From Rhodoluna limnophila (GTDB taxonomy: Bacteria > Actinomycetota > Actinomycetes > Actinomycetales > Microbacteriaceae): a DNA stretch of 10,950 nt. Shown here piece after piece: positions 6,641 through 10,950 of the stretch. The notes below the pieces were generated by a model. The model worked only from the letters and a program-made list of their open reading frames with translations. It was not told the DNA's origin and ran no database searches. The position numbers were made by a program, and so were the translations under genes. The stretch is taken from the NCBI GenBank assembly GCA_943326655.2, contig CALPUC020000014.1, positions 1 through 10,950 of the forward strand, read 5' to 3'. The stretch's first letter is position 1, and each line of letters begins with the position of its first letter.

Positions 6641-7519
6641 TTATTTTCCGTGAACTAAAGCCACCGCGGTTGCGATTGCATCTTCGACGTTTCCGTCTTG
6701 TGGATATAACAGGCTACGACCGACCATTAGGCCGCGCACGCCTGGAAGTTTTAGTGCCGCTTCCCAAAGTTCGTAGGTGTCGGCCTGATCTCCAACCGGG
6801 TCGCCTCCGAGTAGCAGTGTTGGCAAAGTAGTTGATGCCATGACCTTTTCCATATTTGGCACAACTGGCAATTTCAACCAGGTGTACTTACTTGAACTTC
6901 CAAGCCCGCTAGCGATTGTTACCGAAAGAACGGTGGCATCAGTTGAAAGGTCATTCACAATCTTGCCGTTAACCCATTTAGAGATGAATGGCTCCACCAA
7001 AATCGGGGTTTTGGCATCAACCGCGTCGTTGATGGCGTTTGCGGTGTATTCCAAAGTCTTGGCGGTGTTGTCATCCTCGAAATTTATACGCGTGAGAGTT
7101 TTGGCCATGTCTAGACCATCGCGCACTATCCCCTTGAAGTTGTGAGAGGCGAATCGGTCGTCCATCTCGAACTTGGCTCCCTTGAGCCCGACCCGGTTCA
7201 TGGATGCCACGGCCAACTTGCCTTCAAGTAAACCGAGAAGAGCCAAATCGTCGAGGATGTCGGGCGTTGCCAACACGCCATCGACGCCGGGGTTTGAAAG
7301 TGCGATTGCCAAACGGTTGAGTAGTTCGTACCGGTCGGCCATGGCAGTCTCGTCGCCACGAACAGCCAACGCTCCACGAGCGGTGTGGTCGGCCGCAATT
7401 ATGAACAGGCGGCCGTCACCTTGAATTACATCGCGACGCTTACGCTTTTGATAGGCCTGAGTCAGCGCTTCCGGATTAGCGGCTCTGGTTTCCCGCAACT
7501 TGTCAAAATCTAAAGCCAT
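6641..7519 (-). CDS. DeoC/LacD-type class I aldolase, probable 5-dehydro-2-deoxy-phosphogluconate aldolase
   Basis: A 292-residue (beta/alpha)8-barrel protein like the one annotated as a deoxyribose-phosphate aldolase-like or Cgl0158-type protein beside iolC in Corynebacterium. Visible segments are FIIAADHTARGAL (39-51) at the first strand, GVLATPDIL (81-89), ILVEPFIS (173-180) with Glu176, and KYTWLKLPVVP (211-221), where Lys216 is the candidate Schiff-base lysine of class I aldolases. LLLGGDP (236-241) and GLMVGRSLL (263-271) look like the phosphate-binding end of the barrel. Its ATG is two bases after the iolC stop, and iolA follows after 10 bp. Neither a class II IolJ nor a DUF2090 fusion on IolC is present, so this protein most likely cleaves the IolC product to DHAP and malonate semialdehyde (EC 4.1.2.29). 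That role is inferred from context. Confidence 0.8.
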   Translation of the reverse strand: MALDFDKLRETRAANPEALTQAYQKRKRRDVIQGDGRLFIIAADHTARGALAVRGDETAMADRYELLNRLAIALSNPGVDGVLATPDILDDLALLGLLEGKLAVASMNRVGLKGAKFEMDDRFASHNFKGIVRDGLDMAKTLTRINFEDDNTAKTLEYTANAINDAVDAKTPILVEPFISKWVNGKIVNDLSTDATVLSVTIASGLGSSSKYTWLKLPVVPNMEKVMASTTLPTLLLGGDPVGDQADTYELWEAALKLPGVRGLMVGRSLLYPQDGNVEDAIATAVALVHGK

Positions 7520-7521
7520 TG

Positions 7522-8463
7522 CTACATCCCCTCCAGAATTTCTTCAACTTCATCGCGAGTAGGCATCGCGGTTGAACATTCTAGGCGCCCGGCCACAATT
7601 GCTCCTGCGACGTTAGCAAACTTAAGCATCCGCTCGAGTCCCCAACCCTGAAGCAGGCCATAACAGATTGCACCGCCGAAGCTATCTCCTGCACCGAGTC
7701 CGTTCACCACGTCAACCAGGTATGGCGGAACCTCAACGGTTTCGTGCTTCGTCTTGGCCAAAACTCCCTTTGGGCCCTGCTTCACAATTGCTAGTTCAAC
7801 GCCGCGCTCCAGAAGTGCATCGGCAGCACGCATCGGATTGGTTTCGCCAACGGCAACCTGACATTCTTCCTTGTTTCCGATGGCAATAGTTACGTGTTCA
7901 AGTGCGCGACTAACCTGAGCGGTTGCCTCCTCTGGTGAATTCCAAAACATGGTTCGGTAGTCGAGATCAAGAATGGTGTTCTCTTTGCGACCACGAGCTT
8001 CCCAGGCGGCAAAGTGTGAGCTTCGGCTCGGCTCCTGCGAAAGCCCGGTCACGGTCGACCAGTAAATCTTGGCGTCTCGAATCGCGTCTAGGTCTAGTTC
8101 AGAAGCCTTGATCTCTAGGTCTGGCGCTTTTGGTTCACGGTAAAAGTAAAGCGGAAAGTCGTCTGGTGGAAAAATCTCGCAGAACACCACCGGGGTGTTG
8201 AGTCCCGTAACTCCTGAAACGAATTCGTCGCTAACGCCGAGGCGAACAAGCTCGTTGTGGATGTATTTGCCAAACGGATCGTTCCCGGTGCGGGTGATAA
8301 CCGCCGACTTTAGCCCGTATTTCGCGGCTGCCACGGCAACGTTAGTAGCGCTTCCCCCCAGGAACTTGCCAAAAGACGTAACGTCTTCGAGCCCAACCCC
8401 AACCTGAAGCGGGTAGACGTCCACGCTAACTCGACCGATGGTGATCACATCGAATTGGCTCAT
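7522..8463 (-). CDS. iolC: 5-dehydro-2-deoxygluconokinase IolC (PfkB family)
   Basis: Phosphorylates 2-deoxy-5-keto-gluconate with ATP (EC 2.7.1.92) to give the aldolase substrate. The 313-residue protein is a PfkB/ribokinase-family sugar kinase. FGKFLGGSATNVAVAAAKYG (31-50) is the first PfkB signature with the substrate-binding di-glycine. DVVNGLGAGDSFGGA (251-265) is the second, with Asp260 as catalytic base and the GAGD anion hole. TVTGLSQEPSR (137-147) is typical of IolC. It is the single-domain form: the C-terminal DUF2090 aldolase-like domain fused to IolC in many proteobacteria is absent, which fits the separate aldolase gene two bases downstream. GGAG lies five bases before the ATG. 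It heads the iolC-iolD operon, behind a 63-bp AT-rich promoter region. Confidence 0.93.
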   Translation of the reverse strand: MSQFDVITIGRVSVDVYPLQVGVGLEDVTSFGKFLGGSATNVAVAAAKYGLKSAVITRTGNDPFGKYIHNELVRLGVSDEFVSGVTGLNTPVVFCEIFPPDDFPLYFYREPKAPDLEIKASELDLDAIRDAKIYWSTVTGLSQEPSRSSHFAAWEARGRKENTILDLDYRTMFWNSPEEATAQVSRALEHVTIAIGNKEECQVAVGETNPMRAADALLERGVELAIVKQGPKGVLAKTKHETVEVPPYLVDVVNGLGAGDSFGGAICYGLLQGWGLERMLKFANVAGAIVAGRLECSTAMPTRDEVEEILEGM

Positions 8464-8526
8464 ATTATCTCCGTCTAAATACTTTGTTATTACAAACTAA
8501 CATGACACCTAACAAAGTGCAAGAGG
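8464..8526 (-). promoter_or_regulatory. iolC operon promoter region with inverted repeat
   Basis: The 63-bp AT-rich gap between glpX and iolC has a perfect 9-bp inverted repeat, ACTTTGTTA at 8481-8489 and TAACAAAGT at 8510-8518. On the minus strand, TTGTTA (8515-8510) is followed after 17 bases by TAATAA, or after 15 bases by TGTAAT, as possible -35 and -10 boxes. The repeat arms overlap both boxes, as expected of an operator. TGTTAG is also repeated at a 12-bp interval within it. No T-run follows the repeat in either direction, so I do not call it a terminator, and read-through from glpX is possible. Confidence 0.5.
8485..8494 (-). promoter_or_regulatory. Candidate IolR-like operator TGTAATAACA upstream of iolC
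   Basis: The minus strand reads TGTAATAACA, 21 bases before the iolC ATG. It differs by one base from TGTATTAACA before iolE, and matches nine of ten positions of the C. glutamicum IolR consensus as I recall it. It overlaps the proposed -10 box, fitting a repressor site. Confidence 0.5.
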
Positions 8527-9501
8527 CTAGAACCAGCGGTCGGCGTTGTGCTCCGCGTAAACCTCACGAACAGTGCCCGAACGCGATCGAATCGCAATCG
8601 AGTGAGTCTTGATAATCGGGCCCTTGCGCCGCACGCCGTCCAAAAACCCCCCATCGGTCACTCCAGTTGCCACAAAGAACGTGTTGTCGGATGCCACCAG
8701 TTCATCCATCTCGTAAACGTGGTCAAATTTCAGCCCGGCCGCCAAGCCGCGAGCGCGCTCTTCCTCGTTCATCGGGTGCAAAATCCCTTGCACAATCCCG
8801 CCGAGCCCTTTGACCGCGCAGGTGGTAACCACGCCCTCAGGCGAACCACCGATTCCCACGCAAAGATCGATTCGCGAGCCGTATCGAGCGGCATGCAACC
8901 CACCAGCCACATCGCCGTCTAGCAACAACCTGGTTCCGGCGCCAGCGGCGCGAATCTCCTCGATTAGCTCGGCATGGCGCGGGCGATCTAGAACGGCCAC
9001 TATCACCTCAGAAACGCTCTTGCCCTTAGCCTTGGCTATGCCACGAATGTTTTCACCAATCGACTGGCGAATGTCGACCACGCCAATTCCCTCGGGGCCA
9101 GCCACCAACTTATTCATGTAATACACCGACGACGCATCGAGCATGCTGCCTCGGTCGGATGCAGCAATCACCGAAATAGCATTCTGGCGCCCGGCTGCAG
9201 CCAACGAGGTTCCGTCAATTGGGTCAACCGCAATGTCGCAGGCATTGCCGCGACCGGTGCCAACTCGCTCACCGTTGAACAGCATTGGAGCGTTGTCCTT
9301 CTCCCCTTCGCCAATCACCACGGTGCCGTCGAACTCAACGGTTGAGAGGAAAGCTCGCATGGCATCCACCGCAGCGCCATCGGCTCCTAGCTTGTCGCCC
9401 TTCCCGATGAACGGAGTAGCACGAATGGCAGCAGCCTCTGTGGCTCTCACCAACTCAAGGGCTAGGTTGCGGTCGGGGTGAAGTGGCGACAATGGGGTCA
9501 T
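8527..9501 (-). CDS. glpX: Class II fructose-1,6-bisphosphatase GlpX
   Basis: Hydrolyses fructose 1,6-bisphosphate to fructose 6-phosphate (EC 3.1.3.11), the committed gluconeogenic step and in many actinobacteria the only such enzyme. The 324 residues are a normal GlpX length. The metal-dependent, lithium-sensitive phosphatase motifs are present: VVIGEGEKDNAPM (61-73) with Glu65, Glu67 and Asp69, and DIAVDPIDGTSL (89-100). GIGGSPEGVVTT and RKGPIIKTHSIA follow towards the C-terminus. There is no ribosome binding site before the ATG, but TATAGT lies six bases upstream, so the mRNA is probably leaderless. The gene is 63 bp upstream of iolC on the same strand. Growth on inositol produces DHAP, so hexose synthesis would need this enzyme, which may explain the linkage. 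Confidence 0.94.
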   Translation of the reverse strand: MTPLSPLHPDRNLALELVRATEAAAIRATPFIGKGDKLGADGAAVDAMRAFLSTVEFDGTVVIGEGEKDNAPMLFNGERVGTGRGNACDIAVDPIDGTSLAAAGRQNAISVIAASDRGSMLDASSVYYMNKLVAGPEGIGVVDIRQSIGENIRGIAKAKGKSVSEVIVAVLDRPRHAELIEEIRAAGAGTRLLLDGDVAGGLHAARYGSRIDLCVGIGGSPEGVVTTCAVKGLGGIVQGILHPMNEEERARGLAAGLKFDHVYEMDELVASDNTFFVATGVTDGGFLDGVRRKGPIIKTHSIAIRSRSGTVREVYAEHNADRWF

Positions 9502-9507
9502 ATTTTG

Positions 9508-9536
9508 ACTATAAGCCCAGTTCCGCTAAATGTATT
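9508..9536 (-). promoter_or_regulatory. Candidate glpX promoter (leaderless)
   Basis: On the minus strand the -10 box TATAGT (9513-9508, five of six to consensus) ends six bases before the glpX ATG. This would put the transcription start at or next to the A of the start codon. Seventeen bases upstream is AATACA, a partial -35 (xxxACA). There is no Shine-Dalgarno sequence between. Leaderless transcripts are common in actinobacteria. Confidence 0.55.
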
Positions 9537-9540
9537 AACA
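9531..9540 (+). promoter_or_regulatory. Candidate IolR-like operator TGTATTAACA between glpX and cysK
   Basis: The plus strand reads TGTATTAACA, identical to the 10-mer before iolE, and continues TGTATTAACAAAG, matching the extended iolC copy (TGTAATAACAAAG) in all but one base. It lies 29 bases upstream of the glpX ATG, overlapping the proposed glpX -35 box, and 87 bases upstream of cysK. Its position makes glpX the more likely target. Confidence 0.5.
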
Positions 9541-9585
9541 AAGCCCCTCGTAACACTTGGTAATCGAAAGAAAACCCTCCGCCAA

Positions 9586-9598
9586 AAGACCTAGTCTT
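9586..9598. repeat. Short inverted repeat AAGAC-CTA-GTCTT upstream of cysK
   Basis: Two perfect 5-bp arms flank a 3-bp centre, 29 bases before the cysK ATG, where the cysK promoter should lie. A second AAAGAC is at 9612-9617. It could be an operator for sulfur regulation, but arms this short occur by chance. Confidence 0.25.
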
Positions 9599-9627
9599 AT
9601 TCTGAATCTTTAAAGACAAGGACGACC

Positions 9628-10560
9628 ATGGCAATTTACGACAACATCACCCAAGTGGTAGGAAACACTCCCCTAGTGCGCATCAACCGCATCAACGACG
9701 GCAAGGCCGAGATCCTCGCCAAGCTTGAGTTTTACAACCCGAGTGCAACCGTAAAGGACCGCATCGGTATCGCCATGATCGACGACGCAGAACGCTCGGG
9801 CAAACTAAAGCCTGGCGGCTCAATCGTTGAAGCAACCTCGGGTAACACCGGTATTGCACTAGCCATGGCCGGTGCCGCCCGCGGTTACAAGGTTATCCTC
9901 ACAATGCCAGACTCCATGAGCCGCGAGCGCCGAACCCTCCTTCGCGCCTACGGAGCCGAGCTAGTGCTAACCCCAGCCGCCGAAGGTATGAACGGCGCTG
10001 TTTCAAAGGCCGAAGAAATCGCCAACACCAGAGGCGCTCTAGCCGTTCGCCAGTTCGCCAACCCAGCCAACCCAGAAATCCACCGCAACACCACCGCCCA
10101 GGAAATCTGGAACGACACCAACGGTGAAGTTGCCGCAGTGGTGGCCGGTGTTGGAACCGGCGGAACCATCACCGGTGTTGGCCAGGTTCTGAAGAAGCTA
10201 AACCCAGACATCAAGATTTTCGCTGTTGAACCAGCAGCATCACCGCTACTAAACGGTGGAAGCCCATCCGGACACCCAATCCAGGGTATTGGCGCCAACT
10301 TCATTCCGGAAGTTCTCGACACCACCATCTACGACGAAGTGCTAGACGCCACTGCCGACGACGCCGTTGCTTGGGCTCGACGCATGGGAGCCGAAGAAGG
10401 CATCCTCGGTGGAATCTCATCAGGTGCTGCCATGTGGGGAGCGAACATCATCTCGCAGCGCCCAGAGTTCGCCGGCAAGAAGATTGTTGTCATCATCCCG
10501 TCATTCGGTGAGCGTTACCTTTCGACTATTCTTTATAAGGACTTACTCGAAGAGAACTAA
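9628..10560 (+). CDS. cysK: Cysteine synthase A (O-acetylserine sulfhydrylase)
   Basis: PLP-dependent replacement of the acetate of O-acetyl-L-serine by sulfide to make L-cysteine (EC 2.5.1.47). The 310 residues are standard. VGNTPLVRI is at 11-19. NPSATVKDRIG carries the PLP Schiff-base Lys43, and EATSGNTGIALA (68-79) is the substrate-binding loop. GVGTGGTITG (174-183) binds the PLP phosphate. GIGANFIP (220-227) is typical of CysK, and GGISSGAA near 265 contacts the cofactor. AAGGA lies five bases before the ATG. cysE follows within 9 bp, the usual operon arrangement, and the two proteins usually form the cysteine synthase complex. The gene is divergent from glpX with a 126-bp shared upstream region. 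A cystathionine beta-synthase is unlikely because of the length and the cysE partner. Confidence 0.96.
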   Translation: MAIYDNITQVVGNTPLVRINRINDGKAEILAKLEFYNPSATVKDRIGIAMIDDAERSGKLKPGGSIVEATSGNTGIALAMAGAARGYKVILTMPDSMSRERRTLLRAYGAELVLTPAAEGMNGAVSKAEEIANTRGALAVRQFANPANPEIHRNTTAQEIWNDTNGEVAAVVAGVGTGGTITGVGQVLKKLNPDIKIFAVEPAASPLLNGGSPSGHPIQGIGANFIPEVLDTTIYDEVLDATADDAVAWARRMGAEEGILGGISSGAAMWGANIISQRPEFAGKKIVVIIPSFGERYLSTILYKDLLEEN

Positions 10561-10572
10561 GGATGGTCAGTG
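10559..10572 (+). promoter_or_regulatory. cysE ribosome binding site and GTG start
   Basis: AAGGA at 10559-10563 overlaps the cysK TAA stop and lies six bases before GTG at 10570-10572. This fixes the cysE start. The nearby ATG at 10563 is in another frame and reaches a stop after seven codons. Confidence 0.85.
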
Positions 10573-10950
10573 GCCCACTTCATTGAAGACTTCAAAGCGG
10601 GCCTTGAGCGCGATCCAGCAACTAAAACGGCTTTCGAGCTTTTTTTCACCTCGCCTGGCCTTCACGCAATCTGGAATTACCGAGTAGCTCACATCCTCTG
10701 GAAAGCCAAACTTCGCACCCTTTCTCGCATGTTCGGCAATATCGCCAGAATCTGCACTGGCATTGAAATTCACCCTGGCGCAACCATCGGCCGTCGCTTC
10801 GTGATTGATCACGGAGTTGGAGTGGTCATCGGCGAAACCGCCGTCATTGGCGACGACGTTCTCATGTATCACGGCGTAACCTTAGGCGGCGTAGTAAATG
10901 CCCCGGTAAAACGTCACCCAACCATCGGCAACAACGTAATTCTCGGAGCC
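10570..10950 (+). CDS. cysE: Serine O-acetyltransferase CysE (N-terminal part, truncated by window edge)
   Basis: Acetylates L-serine with acetyl-CoA (EC 2.3.1.30), supplying the CysK substrate. From the GTG start the frame is open to the window end, giving 127 residues that begin MAHFIEDFKAGLERDPATKT. LHAIWNYRVAHILWK (31-45) is the helical N-terminal part. TGIEIHPGATIG (63-74) begins the left-handed beta helix of hexapeptide repeats. IDHGVGVVIGETA (79-91) carries the catalytic His81, and VTLGGV and KRHPTIGNNVILGA follow. It is the short CysE form, without the long N-terminal extension of the enterobacterial enzyme. The residue equivalent to the catalytic-dyad Asp143 of E. coli appears to be Glu66, a conservative change. 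The C-terminal tail that inserts into CysK is beyond the window. It is in one operon with cysK. Confidence 0.93.
   Translation, partial: MAHFIEDFKAGLERDPATKTAFELFFTSPGLHAIWNYRVAHILWKAKLRTLSRMFGNIARICTGIEIHPGATIGRRFVIDHGVGVVIGETAVIGDDVLMYHGVTLGGVVNAPVKRHPTIGNNVILGA

Noticed and set aside
8481..8518. Inverted repeat read as a terminator for glpX
   Set aside because: The 20-base loop, AT-rich stem and lack of a following T-run make intrinsic termination unlikely; overlap with promoter-like boxes fits an operator better.
9948..10328. Minus-strand open frame of 126 codons inside cysK
   Set aside because: It covers the conserved cysK core on the opposite strand, with no start signal or known motif.
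10567..10872. Minus-strand open frame of 101 codons at the cysE position
   Set aside because: The plus strand here encodes an unmistakable serine acetyltransferase from a GTG start, so the minus-strand frame is a shadow.
1..10950. Search for CRISPR arrays, insertion sequences, phage, toxin-antitoxin or defence genes
   Set aside because: All open sequence is accounted for by metabolic genes with short intergenic gaps. No repeats with regular spacing, transposase motifs or terminal inverted repeats were seen.

Overview
The window carries an almost complete myo-inositol degradation locus on the minus strand (positions 1-8463). It is followed by a minus-strand class II fructose-1,6-bisphosphatase gene (glpX, 8527-9501) and a divergent plus-strand cysteine-biosynthesis pair, cysK-cysE (9628-10950, cysE cut by the window edge). 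The gene order iolC - DeoC/LacD-type aldolase - iolA - iolB - iolD - iolE - iolG-like - iolH-like matches, from memory, the inositol cluster of Corynebacterium. That order, the GlpX type, the short CysE and a probable leaderless glpX mRNA suggest an actinobacterium. Base composition looks moderate (roughly half G+C), which would fit low-GC planktonic Microbacteriaceae better than classical high-GC genera. This placement is inference; no rRNA or other marker gene is present.

Layout, in the direction of minus-strand transcription (right to left). glpX (9501-8527) has its own promoter and is followed after 63 bp by iolC. iolC, the aldolase, iolA, iolB and iolD are packed with 2-11 bp gaps and form one operon, which ends in a strong intrinsic terminator at 2267-2296. 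A regulatory region of 168 bp (2143-2310) then precedes a second unit, iolE - iolG-like - iolH-like; the last gene runs out of the window at position 1. On the plus strand, cysK and cysE overlap at the ribosome-binding-site level and form an operon.

Metabolism. Inositol is oxidised to an inosose (IolG-like) and dehydrated (IolE). The ring is opened by the ThDP enzyme IolD, and the product is isomerised by IolB and phosphorylated by IolC. The phosphate is probably cleaved by the class I aldolase encoded next to iolC, giving DHAP and malonate semialdehyde, and IolA turns the latter into acetyl-CoA and CO2. DHAP-derived growth needs fructose-1,6-bisphosphatase, so a neighbouring glpX makes metabolic sense. 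No inositol transporter and no regulator gene lies in the window.

The most interesting signal is non-coding. A near-palindromic 10-mer, TGTAWTAACA, occurs upstream of iolE (2159-2168), upstream of iolC (8485-8494) and upstream of glpX (9531-9540). These are the three main intergenic regions of the window. It resembles the IolR (GntR-family) operator I recall from Corynebacterium glutamicum and could be a shared operator joining inositol catabolism to gluconeogenesis. The iolE upstream region also has two GCACGTGC palindromes spaced 52 bp apart (about five helical turns), with a third inverted repeat between them. I see no mobile elements, CRISPR arrays, tRNA or rRNA genes, and no gene system that is clearly undescribed.
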